Translations under genes and position numbers: made by a program
NCBI RefSeq assembly: GCF_001425825.1
Contig: NZ_LMDM01000018.1
Location: 1 to 32,816 of the forward strand
DNA length: 32,816 nucleotides
DNA from: Rhizobacter sp. Root1238
GTDB taxonomy: Bacteria; Pseudomonadota; Gammaproteobacteria; Burkholderiales; Burkholderiaceae_C
Direction: 5' to 3'
Shown: in pieces, positions 16,347 to 25,291 of the stretch
Layout of the letters: each line of letters starts with the position of its first letter
Position numbering within the stretch: the first letter of the stretch is position 1
The notes under the pieces: model-generated
Database searches by the model: none
The model's input: the letters and a program-made list of their open reading frames with translations, nothing else
Told to the model about the DNA's origin: nothing

Positions 16347-18799
16347 GGGGCCTCCACTCTCGGCTTGAACGTCACGTAAACGCCTGCGGCGAACAGCAGC
16401 AGGATCAGTCCGTACAGCAGGTAATTCTGCTCGCGCCAGTGCTGCAGCGCCGGGTCGCAGCTGAACACGACGAAGGCGAGCGCCAGTGTCGCGAGCGCGC
16501 CGGCCCACAGCATCAGCAGGTAGCGCCGGCCGATGCGCCGCACGCGGCAGTTCCATGCGTACAGCGCGATGCCGAGGCACTCCGCCAGCACCAGCGCCTC
16601 GAACAGCAGGCGCAGCGGCAGCCGGTTCGGGCACGCGAACTCGCACAGCCCGGCCAGCGCGCCGCGCGGCACCGTGTAGTTGTGCGCCAGCAGGCCGCTG
16701 ACGGTCTCGCCGCTGCCGAGTCCGGTGGTCGGCAGCGGCCACAAGCCGATGCCGCCGTAGGTCCACTTGATGTAGGCCAGGTCGCGGTCCAGCTGGTCGC
16801 GCTCCGGCGGGGCCAGCAGCACCGGCTTGTCGCCGCGCTGGTGGAACTCGATCGGCACCACGCTCTCGAGGAAGGCGATGCGGCGGTGCCCGGCCAGGTT
16901 CGGCGTGGCGTCGATCTGCGCGCGCAGCGCCATCGTGCTGGCGCCGGTCGGCTCGCTCAGCAGCACCAGGAAGTCGACCGTCAGGTCGGTGGTGCCGCGG
17001 TAGCGCACCTTGGCGCCCTCTTCGACGCCCTTGCTGCTGCGCCGCGGCTCGGCGCTTTCGAGCACGTCCATCAGGTCCGAGAAGTTGTAGGCGCCGGTGT
17101 CGCCCAGCAGGTGGTCGGGCACGACGATGTTGGCCTGGTAGCTGCGGCCCGACGCCTGCATCTCGGCCACCAGCCGCTGCAGGAACAGCTTCAGGAAGCG
17201 CGCGAAGGCCTTCTGCTGCGGCCCCTCGGTCGGCGAATCCTCGAAGAACACGGTGATGCCGTCGTACACGTAGGCCGATTCGCGCCACTGCGGCAGCAGC
17301 AGCCCGTCGAAGCGCGACTGCAGGTCGGTGTGGTGCGTGTCGGCCAGCACCACCGCATTGCGTGCCGCGTTGCGCGCGACCGCATCGGCCTGCGCCTCGG
17401 GCAGTGCCAGCAGCGACGCCCAATCGCGCCGGTACAGCACCAGGTCGACGCGCGTGCCGTGGCGCCGCGTCTCGCGCGCGAAGCCGCCCGACTGGCCGTC
17501 CCATCCCGGCGGCAGCACCCAGTTGCCGCTGTCGCCCAGCACCACGCCCATGTACTCGAGGCGGGTGAACAGGCTGAAGTCGACCGCCAGCGGTGCCTCG
17601 GTCGCGAGCCAGTACGGCACGAAGCCGATCACCTCGTTGTCGGTGCGCTGCGGCGTGCAGCCGCAGCCGGCACCGGTCAGGCGCAGCGGTTTCACGTCGG
17701 TGAACGGATGCCGCTTCTCGGCCACCTTGACGATGTCGTCGCGCAGCGCCGCCGGCAGCAGGTCGTCGTAGAACTCGCGCAGGCTCAGGCCGGTGGCCGC
17801 GGGCTTGCGCGATGGGGCCGATGCGGGCGCCGGCGCGGGTTGCGGCGGGCAACGGGTGTCGACGCTCAGCTGCTTCTTCAGCGCCATCTCGTTCACATGC
17901 ACGCGGTAGTAGTCGCAGCGGCTCTGCTCCAGCGCATCGACGAACAGCGCGCGCGTCGGGTACTCCACGTCGGTCAGCGGCAGCAGCACGGCCTGCAGTT
18001 GCTCGGCGCTCGGCACCACCGGCGCAGGGTCGCCGGGGGCCACCGCCGCGGGCGGCGCCGGGCCGTCGGCCGGCACCGGCCCGGTCTCCGGGGCCGGCAC
18101 CAGCCCCGGGGCGGGCGGTGCCGCCTCGGGCACCAGGCCGGCCTGGTCGGCCGGTGTCAGCTTGTAGGTCGCGGGCTGGCCGGCGCGGGTGTTCGCGGTG
18201 GCCTCGGCATCGGCGGTTCCGAGCGTCGTCATCGCACGCGGTGCCGCCGGCACCGACGCGGCCGATGCCGCCGCGGCCGGCTTGCTCGCGGCGGTGTAGA
18301 CGTTCAGCACATAGGCCTGTTGTGCCGCGCGCGGCGGCGATTCGGCGTCCTGCACGCCGAGCACGAAGCGGAAGCTGCCGTTCTCGGCCGGCAGGCCGCC
18401 GAGCCGGCCGTCTTCGGTCAGCACCAGCCCCGGTGGCAGCTTGCCGTCGACCGTGAAGCGGTACGGCGGCGTGCCGCCCTTCACGACCTCGCGCGGGCCG
18501 TAGGGCGCGCCGCGGCGTGCCGACGGCAACGTGACGGTCTTGTAGACCAGGCGCATGTCGATCGCCGACGCCGCCGGCCACGCGGCCAGCGGGACCATCG
18601 CGGTGTCGGGCGCGGTGTGGGGCGCGGTGTGGGGCGCGCCAGCAGGCGCTGACGCAGGCGCCGCCGGCGGCACCGTCGCGGCGCGCAACCCGAGGCTCGC
18701 GGCCATCACCAGCACCGCACCGGCCAGCGCGATGCGCAGCCGCCGGCAGCGCGCGCACGGTGCGGCGCGTGGGAAGGCTTGATCTCGATGCGTGTCCAT
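16343..18799 (-). CDS. eCIS-operon membrane protein with Ig-like (He_PIG) and GH18-like domains
   Basis: 818 residues. N-terminal TM or signal anchor about 21-42; Pro/Ala-rich spacer with an HTAP repeat; a putative Ig domain (about 95-170: GGTPPYRFTVDGKLPPGLVL, GRLGGLPAENGSFRFVL); another Pro-rich spacer; a helical part with ALFVDALEQSRCDYYRVH; and a domain about 385-690 that resembles glycoside hydrolase family 18 (NEVIGFVPYW at its start, YDGITVFFED at 512-521). GH18 enzymes need DxxDxDxE; here only the first Asp and the Glu remain, so catalysis is doubtful. Three C-terminal helices end it (about 730-750, 760-780, 793-811). Cys pairs in the central domain imply an extracytoplasmic location. 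It lies 5 nt after the ATPase gene. Likely an anchor or wall-contact part of the eCIS; this is inference. Confidence 0.8.
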
Positions 18800-18804
18800 G
18801 GCAG

Positions 18805-20172
18805 CTAGGCAGTCCGCCCTTCCTTGCGCAGTTCCTTCGCGACGCCACGCCGCAGGTCCGACGCATCGATGCGCTCGCGGCCCGCCTGCAGCGCACCGAG
18901 CGCGCCGAAGCGCACGACGTTCGCGATCGCCCCGCCCGACAGCTCGTGCCGCTCGGCGAGCCCGGGCAGGTCGACGTCGTCGGCCAGCCGGCCGGTGTGG
19001 CGCACCATGCCCTCCCACAGCAGGCGCCGCTGCTCGGCGTCCGGCATCGGGAAGTGCACCAGCGACTGGAAGCGCCGCGCGAACGCATCGTCGATGTTGG
19101 CCTTCAGGTTGGTCGCGAGGATCACCGTGCCGGGGAAGTCCTCGACCCGCTGCAGCAGGTACGACACCTCCTGGTTCGCATAGCGGTCGTTCGAGCTGGA
19201 GGTCGCGGTCCGTTTGCCGAACAGCGCATCGGCCTCGTCGAAGAACAGGATCCACTGCCGGCTCTGCGCCTGGTCGAACACCTGGGCCAGGTTCTTCTCG
19301 GTCTCGCCGATGAACTTCGAGACCACCATCGACAGGTCGATGCGGTAGACGTCGCTGCCGACCTCCTGGCCGATCAGCGTCGCGGTCAGCGTCTTGCCGG
19401 TGCCGGGCGGGCCGTAGAACAGGCTGCGGTAGCCGGGCTTCAGCGCCTTGTCGAGCCGCCAGTCGCGCAGCAGCCGCTGGCCGTGGCGGAACCAGGTGAC
19501 GATCGCCTGCACCTCGTCCATCACCTCGGCGTCGAGCACCAGGTCGCTCCAGCCCAGGCGCGTGGTGATCAGCCGCGCCGGGAAGCCGATGCCGTAGTCG
19601 GGCTTGCGGGCCTCGCCGGTCGCGAGCCGCTCCAGCGCGTCGCCGCTCACGTGCAGCGCAGCGCTCAGCCACGGCTCGCCGGGGCCGTCGTGCTGCAGCC
19701 GCAACAGGCCGTGGCGGCGCAGCGGACGCTCTTCGTCGAGCAGGCGCTGCAGCGCGAAACGGCGCGCCAGGTCTTCGCCGGCGACCAGGAAGGCCGCGGT
19801 CTCGCACGTCGGCAGGAAGCCGCCGTGCGAGCGCCCCTTCCAGCCGCCGAATTCGCTGAAGCCGCGGTCGAGGTTGCGGTTGCGCACGAACAGCATGTCG
19901 AGCAGCTGCGGCTTCAGGTGCGGCGCCAGCGCGAGCGCGAGCACCAGCCGCTCGTCATGGCCGAGGCCGGCGGTATGCACCAGCTCGGCATAGTCGCCGT
20001 CGTCGCGCGCCAGCGCGGGCGCGGCGATCGACGCGGCCGCCGGCGCATCGGCCTGGCCGAAATGCAGGCCGATGCGCGCCTGCAGCACGCGCTCCAGCCA
20101 CGCCAGCTCGCGCCCGACCACGCGCGCGTTCAGCTCGACGCGCAGCTGCCGCAGGTCAGCGCCACTCGACAT
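18805..20172 (-). CDS. eCIS AAA+ ATPase (Afp15-like)
   Basis: 455 residues. An N-terminal helical region (1-240) precedes one AAA+ module: Walker A GPPGTGKT (254-261), Walker B ILFFDEADALFGKR (308-321), sensor-1 Asn in ILATNLK (about 355), and arginine-finger DDAFARRF (361-368). The sequence is close to the ATPases encoded in Afp/PVC-type loci, which act in particle assembly or cargo loading inside the producer. The ATG is set by a near-perfect Shine-Dalgarno (AAGGAGGT) 5 nt upstream and lies inside the tape-measure gene (17-nt overlap), so it may be translated at its own higher rate. The position right after the tape-measure gene is the canonical eCIS order. Confidence 0.95.
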   Translation of the reverse strand: MSSGADLRQLRVELNARVVGRELAWLERVLQARIGLHFGQADAPAAASIAAPALARDDGDYAELVHTAGLGHDERLVLALALAPHLKPQLLDMLFVRNRNLDRGFSEFGGWKGRSHGGFLPTCETAAFLVAGEDLARRFALQRLLDEERPLRRHGLLRLQHDGPGEPWLSAALHVSGDALERLATGEARKPDYGIGFPARLITTRLGWSDLVLDAEVMDEVQAIVTWFRHGQRLLRDWRLDKALKPGYRSLFYGPPGTGKTLTATLIGQEVGSDVYRIDLSMVVSKFIGETEKNLAQVFDQAQSRQWILFFDEADALFGKRTATSSSNDRYANQEVSYLLQRVEDFPGTVILATNLKANIDDAFARRFQSLVHFPMPDAEQRRLLWEGMVRHTGRLADDVDLPGLAERHELSGGAIANVVRFGALGALQAGRERIDASDLRRGVAKELRKEGRTA

Positions 20173-21958
20173 GCAGCACCTCCTTCATCCACGGGTGGCG
20201 CACCGTCGCATACCCCCACGGCAGCTGGTCGATCAGCATGTCGAACGGCCGCGGCGCGACATGCAGCTGCCAGTGCTCGTCGGCATGCTGCAGCCGGCCG
20301 TCGCGCTGCAGGAAGGTCTCGCGCAACCCGGCCACCGAGGTGCTGCCCAGCACCTTCCAGTGCAGGATCATCGCGGCCAGCAGCCCGTCGACCGCGCTGC
20401 GCTCGGCATCGGTCGGCTGCAGCGCGCGCATCACCGGCGCCGCGAGGTCGATGCCGCACAGCAGCTTGTTCAGCACCAGCGCCGGCTCGGGCGCCGCGGC
20501 CTCGCCGGTGGCCACCAGCTGCAGCAGCAGCGCGGCGCGCTCGGCGGCTTCGGGGCCGGCGAAGGCGCGTTCGTCGGACAGGCCCAGCATCATGAAGAGC
20601 CGCGGCAGGTAGGGCGCGGCCAGCACCAGGCCGGCATTGCCGACCGGCAGCAGCTCGACCGGCGGCGGCGGCGCATCGACCTCGGGCTCCCGCACCGCCC
20701 CGGCGACCGGCTCGTGCGGCGGCTCGACCGCTGCACGCCGCCCGAAGCCCAGCGCGGCGACCGCCGAGGCCAGCGCGGCGACCGCCGAGGCCAGCACCGA
20801 CGTGGCCGCGCGCACCACCCGCTCGAACCACGACGGCGGCAGCGCCGGCACGCTGGCCGCGGCGACCTGCGAGCGCACATGGTCGACGTAGCGCCACGCG
20901 TCGAACGGCGCCGCGCCGCGTTGCCAGGCATGCTGCAGCGTCGCCTGCCACAGCAGTTGCCGGCGCTCGGCGCGTTCGTCGGCGGACGCCGGCCCCCCCG
21001 ACGCCACCGCCGCGATCCAGTCGTCGACCGCCGCCGTCACGCCGCTGCCCAGCCACAGCCCGAGCACCTGGTGCAGCAACGCCGCCGGCAGCGCGCGCAC
21101 GATGCGCTGGCGCAACGATGCGCGGTCGCCCAGCCGCTGCAGCGTGGCCTTCAGCCAGTCGCGGTCGTCCCTCAGCAGCGGCGCCCAGGCGGACGCGACC
21201 GACTGCAGCGGATCGCTGCTGGCTGAATACGCCGAATCCGCTTCGAGCGCCGCCAGCAGCTGCGCGCGCAGCAGCGCCCGCCCGGTCGCCTGCGGCGCGG
21301 CCGCATGGGCGAGCGCCTGTCCGAGCACCGCCTCCCACAGCGCCGCGGTGCCGAGCGCCGCGGCCTTCAGCAGCCGGTCGGCCGCGGCCGGTTCGCCGGG
21401 CATCAGCGCATGCACCAGCGCGCCCAGCCAGCCGGCGTCGAACTGCGTCACCAGCCGGCGCAGCAGGCGCGGCCGGTCGTCCATCGCGCGCAGCGCGTCG
21501 GCCAGCGCGGCCGCGCCGTGGCGCAGCACCTCGGCGGCGAGCGTGGCCGGGTCTTCGCCACGGCCCTGCCACGGCAGGTGCCCGTGCCGCAGGAAATGCA
21601 GCAAGGCCTCGAGCCGCGCCTGCGGCAGGCTGCGCCGCACGCCGCCGGGGCCGGTGCGCGCCGCGGCCGCTCCGCCCGGCCCGCGCAGGTCGGCCAGCCG
21701 CTCCTGCAGCCGCTCGCGCAGCCGCTCGGCCCAGGTCTCCTCCAGGCCGTCGAGCGCGACCTCGCCGAGGTCGATCGCCAGCTCGTCGATGCGCCACACC
21801 TCGTCAGGGCCGCAGGCGGCGTCGAACAGCGCATCGATGATGCGCAGCGCCGGGCCTTGCACGAAGGCGGCGAGCCGCGCCTCGGCCTCAGGCACCTCCA
21901 GCCCGCCGCCGAAGCCGACCTCGACGTGCAGGTGCTCGACCAGGTGGGCGTCAGGCAT
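20156..21958 (-). CDS. eCIS tape-measure protein (CIS_TMP family, Afp14-like)
   Basis: 600 residues. The N-terminus (HLVEHLHVEVGFGGGLEVPE, WRIDELAIDLGEVALDGLEE, then WAERLRERLQERLADL) and the C-terminus (NAGLVLAAPYLPRLFMMLGL, LVLNKLLCGIDLAAPVM, TSVAGLRETFLQRDGRL, then DMLIDQLPWGYATV) are the conserved ends of eCIS tape-measure proteins. The family usually runs longer, so the middle is short and Ala/Leu-rich. A perfect 21-bp tandem duplication (20750-20791) adds SAVAALA twice. The product should set tube/sheath length during assembly. I chose the ATG at 21958 over an upstream frame extension because it overlaps the previous stop by 8 nt and starts the conserved domain. Confidence 0.9.
   Translation of the reverse strand: MPDAHLVEHLHVEVGFGGGLEVPEAEARLAAFVQGPALRIIDALFDAACGPDEVWRIDELAIDLGEVALDGLEETWAERLRERLQERLADLRGPGGAAAARTGPGGVRRSLPQARLEALLHFLRHGHLPWQGRGEDPATLAAEVLRHGAAALADALRAMDDRPRLLRRLVTQFDAGWLGALVHALMPGEPAAADRLLKAAALGTAALWEAVLGQALAHAAAPQATGRALLRAQLLAALEADSAYSASSDPLQSVASAWAPLLRDDRDWLKATLQRLGDRASLRQRIVRALPAALLHQVLGLWLGSGVTAAVDDWIAAVASGGPASADERAERRQLLWQATLQHAWQRGAAPFDAWRYVDHVRSQVAAASVPALPPSWFERVVRAATSVLASAVAALASAVAALGFGRRAAVEPPHEPVAGAVREPEVDAPPPPVELLPVGNAGLVLAAPYLPRLFMMLGLSDERAFAGPEAAERAALLLQLVATGEAAAPEPALVLNKLLCGIDLAAPVMRALQPTDAERSAVDGLLAAMILHWKVLGSTSVAGLRETFLQRDGRLQHADEHWQLHVAPRPFDMLIDQLPWGYATVRHPWMKEVLHVEWR
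20178..20185 (-). promoter_or_regulatory. Strong Shine-Dalgarno for the AAA+ ATPase gene
   Basis: AAGGAGGT lies 5 nt before the ATG at 20172, inside the end of the tape-measure gene. It is the best ribosome site in the eCIS operon and fixes this start. Confidence 0.8.
20750..20791. repeat. Two perfect 21-bp tandem repeats inside the tape-measure gene
   Basis: The unit cagcgcggcgaccgccgagg+c occurs twice in direct succession and begins a third time. It encodes repeated SAVAALA-type heptads and keeps the frame, so the copy number could vary without inactivating the protein. Confidence 0.85.
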
Positions 21959-24500
21959 GGCCTTGCAGCCAGGGCTCGTCGCCCTCGCCGTCCCGAGCGT
22001 CGCCATCGTCGTCGCCGGGCTGGCGCAGGCATTGGATGACGCGGCACGCCGCTTCGTCGGCCAGTGCTGCCAGCTGCGCGTTGCCGGGCGCGGCCGCGAG
22101 GTTCCTGCGCGCCGTCAGCCACGGCACCCAGCACCCCTCGAAGCGCTGCATCGCATCGACCTCCAGCCACAGGCAGCGCAGCGACAGGTGGGCCGGGCAG
22201 TTGATGCGCAGCGTCTCCTGCGCGAAGCGGCGGAACGCCGGCTGCCGGGTGCGCGCCGTCCAGCCCGGCATCAGCACGCTGATGCGCAGTGCATGGAAAT
22301 CGGCCGGCAGCTCCAGCGCCGCATGCGCGCGGCCGCCGTCGGCGAGCGGCCGCAGCAGCACGTGCTCGACGACGTGCAGGCCTTCGCTCTCCTGGTGCAG
22401 GTGCAGCAGGAAGAGCCGCAGGCTGCCGGCGGCGCGGCGCGCGCTCGCGGCATCGGCGTGTTCGCCGAGGTCCCACCAGCGGCCGTCGTCGTCGGGGCCG
22501 AGCAGCAGCCGGTGCGGTGCGTCGGGCGAGGCATCGCCGCCGGCCAGCAGCCGGTACCGGTCGCGCCACAGCCCGGCGTGGAACACGCCCGCCGGCAGCG
22601 CGCCGCGCAGCACGGCCATGCGCTGCAGGTCGGCCTGCAGCTCGGCGCGGGTCGGCGGCGCCGTCGCCTGGCCGGCCGCGCCGGCGGCCTGCGCCTGCTG
22701 CGGCGCGAGCTGCAGCGACGCATGCTGCGGCAGCGGTTGCGGCACCAGCCGCAGCCGCTGCTGCTGCAGCGCCTTCGTCAGCGGCCGCGGGTGGCCGATG
22801 CGCAGGCCGAGCAGCAGCGCCACGCGCCGCTGCAGCCCGCTGCCGTTGTCCGGCGTGTCCCAGGCGTCGCGGCCCAGGTCGAAGCCGCCGGCGCGGTCGC
22901 GCGTCAGGCCGACCACGTCGCGCAGCCAGGCCGCCTTGTTCTCCAGCAGCAGCGATTCCAGCTCCTGCGGCGAATGGTGGCCGCAGAACTGGCGCATCGA
23001 GCTCTGCGCATAGGTGTCGCCGTACAGCGCCAGCAGGTGGTCGAGCGCGCGGCTCTTGCGCCGCGCCGAGCGGTCGAACGGCGGGTACATCGCCCGCTCG
23101 ACCTGCGCGGCCGGCGCGAGCAGCAGCCGCTCGACGCCGGGCACGCTGTCGGGCCCGATCATCTGCGACCACAGCGTCTGCCGCGAGCCGCCGTTCACCG
23201 AGAACAGCTCGCGCAGGTGCTGCACCTGGGCCAGGCCCTGCGCGATCACCTGCTCCATCATCAGCAGGTAGGCCTGCAGCTGCTGCGCACGGGCGCGCGC
23301 CTGCGGCGGCGCCGAGCGCGGCACGCCATGCCGGCCGACGCCGTAGATGGCCGGCAGCAGCCGCTGCACCGAGTGGTAGCGCTGCAGGTCGCGGTGCTGG
23401 CCGCGCGGCAGCGCGGCGGCGGCGCGGCCGGCCTGGTCGGCCTGCTGGCGCGAGCGGTTCGAGCGGCCGGCGGCGTGCAGGTCGTCGAGCTTGCGGCGCA
23501 GGTCGTCGGGCGTCACCGCGACCCGGTTGCCGCGCCGCGTGACCGCGATGGTGGCCGGCGCGCCGTCGGTGGGCATCGCGAGCCGCAGCGCCCAGCCGTC
23601 GCCGCGCCACGCGACCGAGCCGTTGCTGGCCACGTCGTTGGCCGGCCGCAGTTCCGACAGGCGCGCGAGCGCGACCCCCGGCACCGCCTGCACCACCGCG
23701 GCCAGGTCCGACAGGAACAGCCGCTGCGTGCCGTCCTGGCCCTCGGGCAGGTCGTCGATGAAGCCGTGCTTCAACGCCGGGCCGGTGTAGATGTCCTCCA
23801 GCGACGCGCCGGCGCGCCGGCGCTCGTCGAGGCTGCGGCAGGTGGCGGCGCGGGCGATGAAGCGGTCGCAGCGGTCGTACACCTCGGCCAGCACGTCGGC
23901 GGCGTCGCGCGGGCCGTCGATCTCGATCTGCGCATGCAGCTCGCAGGCCACGTCGCGCACGCAGGTCACGACCAGGTCGAGGTCTTCGCCGAGGTTGCGC
24001 TGCGCATGGAAGGCCTCGCGCGCGGCCGCGATGCGCTGCGCCGTGCCGTCGGCCGCGCCCTGCGACAGCTGCAGCACCAGGCGCAGCACGCCGTCGGCGC
24101 GCGGCTGCAGCGTCGCGTCGTCGAGGCCGGGCACGGCGTCGAGCAGCACGCGGCGCATGTCGGCGGGAGTGGTCGCGCGGCACGGGAAGATGTCGGCCGG
24201 CGGGTGCAGCGACAGCCCCGCGTAGTCGATCGTGCCGTCGGGCCCGGTCAGGTGGTCGGCGACCGGGAAATCGGCGCGGTACACCAGGTCGGTCAGCGCG
24301 TAGCAGAGCTGTTCCAGCAGCGTGATGCCGGGGTCGTGCAGGTTGTGGTCGGTCCAGGTCTGGCCGCTGACGGCCTGCAGCCATTCGAGGCCCTGCTCGC
24401 GCAGCCGCGCGAAGCTCGCCTCGCCGCGCTCCCTGGCGCGCGGCCGGGCGGGTCCGGGCTGGGGCTGGGGTTGAGGTTGGGGCAATGGGTTCGAGATCAT
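21951..24500 (-). CDS. eCIS baseplate wedge protein (Afp12-like)
   Basis: 849 residues. After a PQ-repeat start (MISNPLPQPQPQPQPGP) the first 100 residues include TWTDHNLHDPGITLLEQLCY and ALTDLVYRADFPVADHL, typical of eCIS baseplate components. The central block YHSVQRLLPAIYGVGRHGVP, then AQQLQAYLLMMEQVIAQGLA and LRELFSVNG is the conserved signature of Afp12-type proteins. The C-terminal half contains VEHVLLRPLADG and conserved Trp/Cys positions, and ends in an acidic tail (DDDGDARDGEGDEPW). It should form the wedge ring around the spike together with the baseplate-J-like protein. The ATG overlaps the preceding gene as ATGA and is the only sensible start. Confidence 0.88.
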   Translation of the reverse strand: MISNPLPQPQPQPQPGPARPRARERGEASFARLREQGLEWLQAVSGQTWTDHNLHDPGITLLEQLCYALTDLVYRADFPVADHLTGPDGTIDYAGLSLHPPADIFPCRATTPADMRRVLLDAVPGLDDATLQPRADGVLRLVLQLSQGAADGTAQRIAAAREAFHAQRNLGEDLDLVVTCVRDVACELHAQIEIDGPRDAADVLAEVYDRCDRFIARAATCRSLDERRRAGASLEDIYTGPALKHGFIDDLPEGQDGTQRLFLSDLAAVVQAVPGVALARLSELRPANDVASNGSVAWRGDGWALRLAMPTDGAPATIAVTRRGNRVAVTPDDLRRKLDDLHAAGRSNRSRQQADQAGRAAAALPRGQHRDLQRYHSVQRLLPAIYGVGRHGVPRSAPPQARARAQQLQAYLLMMEQVIAQGLAQVQHLRELFSVNGGSRQTLWSQMIGPDSVPGVERLLLAPAAQVERAMYPPFDRSARRKSRALDHLLALYGDTYAQSSMRQFCGHHSPQELESLLLENKAAWLRDVVGLTRDRAGGFDLGRDAWDTPDNGSGLQRRVALLLGLRIGHPRPLTKALQQQRLRLVPQPLPQHASLQLAPQQAQAAGAAGQATAPPTRAELQADLQRMAVLRGALPAGVFHAGLWRDRYRLLAGGDASPDAPHRLLLGPDDDGRWWDLGEHADAASARRAAGSLRLFLLHLHQESEGLHVVEHVLLRPLADGGRAHAALELPADFHALRISVLMPGWTARTRQPAFRRFAQETLRINCPAHLSLRCLWLEVDAMQRFEGCWVPWLTARRNLAAAPGNAQLAALADEAACRVIQCLRQPGDDDGDARDGEGDEPWLQGHA
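24457..24486. repeat. Imperfect 6-bp tandem repeat encoding Pro-Gln
   Basis: Hexamers of the ggctgg/ggttgg type repeat about five times and encode the PQPQPQPQ stretch at residues 6-13 of the Afp12-like protein. The unit is a multiple of three, so changes in number would not shift the frame. Confidence 0.7.
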
Positions 24501-25291
24501 GGCGCCGAGCCTTCCATCGTCTCGTCGAACCACAGCCGCGTCAGCGTCGCGCGGATGCTCACGCCGCTGCCGTAGTCGCACTTCGAGCGCACCTGCAGCC
24601 GGTAGCTGGCATCGCGCCCGCTGCTGCCGTCCCAGCGCAGTTCGAGCTTGTCGCAGCGCCGGCCATACCAGGCGTTGTCGCAGCGGATGCGCTTGCGCCG
24701 CGACAGCAGGTCCAGCCAGCCCGCCGCCGGGTTGTAGGTGTTCATCGCGATCGCATGCATCAGCGCGAAGCGGCCGCCGCCCGGGTGCCCGGCACCGGCC
24801 ATCACCTCGAAGGCCTGGCAGCCGGCGAGCGGGCCGGTCAGGTCGTGCCATTCGCCGTCGGCCAGCGCCGGCGCCAGGCCCGGCCAGCGGCACGAGCCGA
24901 CGCGGCCCTGCGACGCGACCACGCCGGCCACGTCGAGCGCCTGGCTCGGCTCGGCCGTGCCGATGCCCACGCGCTCGCGCGGATCGAGCGCCAGCACCGG
25001 CGCGCGGCCGCGCGACGCGGTGACGCCGGCGCGGTGGAACAGCAGCTGGTCGCGGTCGCCGCCATGGCTGATCGACCACAGCGCGGTGCGCGCGCTCTGC
25101 TCGCGGTAGAAGCTGACCAGCGCGTCGTAGCCGGCCGGCGTCGACACCTCGATGCCGTTCTCGGCCGACTTGCGGAAGCCCTCGTCGCTCATGTTGAGCA
25201 TCGAGTCGATCAGGTCGCCGAAGTGGTCGCGCGTCGGCAGCTTCCCTTCGTCGAAGAAGTGGCGCAGCGTCTCTCGGTTGCGGATCGTCAT
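24497..25291 (-). CDS. eCIS-conserved small fibre-like protein
   Basis: 264 residues. The N-terminus MTIRNRETLRHFFDEGKLPT, then HFGDLIDSMLNMSDEGF recurs in eCIS loci by my recollection. The middle carries ERVGIGTAEPSQALDVAGVV, the VGIGT-P--LDV motif typical of trimeric phage tail-fibre shafts. The C-terminal domain (about 150-264: DGEWHDLTGPLAGCQAFEVM, RFALMHAIAMN, RCDKLELRW, SYRLQVRSKCDYG, then IRATLTRLWFD) looks like a compact beta-rich knob. A role as a short fibre or baseplate decoration that contacts the target is likely but inferred; enzymatic activity is not indicated. It is joined on both sides by ATGA overlaps between two baseplate genes, which favours a structural subunit made in defined ratio. 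Confidence 0.75.
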   Translation of the reverse strand: MTIRNRETLRHFFDEGKLPTRDHFGDLIDSMLNMSDEGFRKSAENGIEVSTPAGYDALVSFYREQSARTALWSISHGGDRDQLLFHRAGVTASRGRAPVLALDPRERVGIGTAEPSQALDVAGVVASQGRVGSCRWPGLAPALADGEWHDLTGPLAGCQAFEVMAGAGHPGGGRFALMHAIAMNTYNPAAGWLDLLSRRKRIRCDNAWYGRRCDKLELRWDGSSGRDASYRLQVRSKCDYGSGVSIRATLTRLWFDETMEGSAP

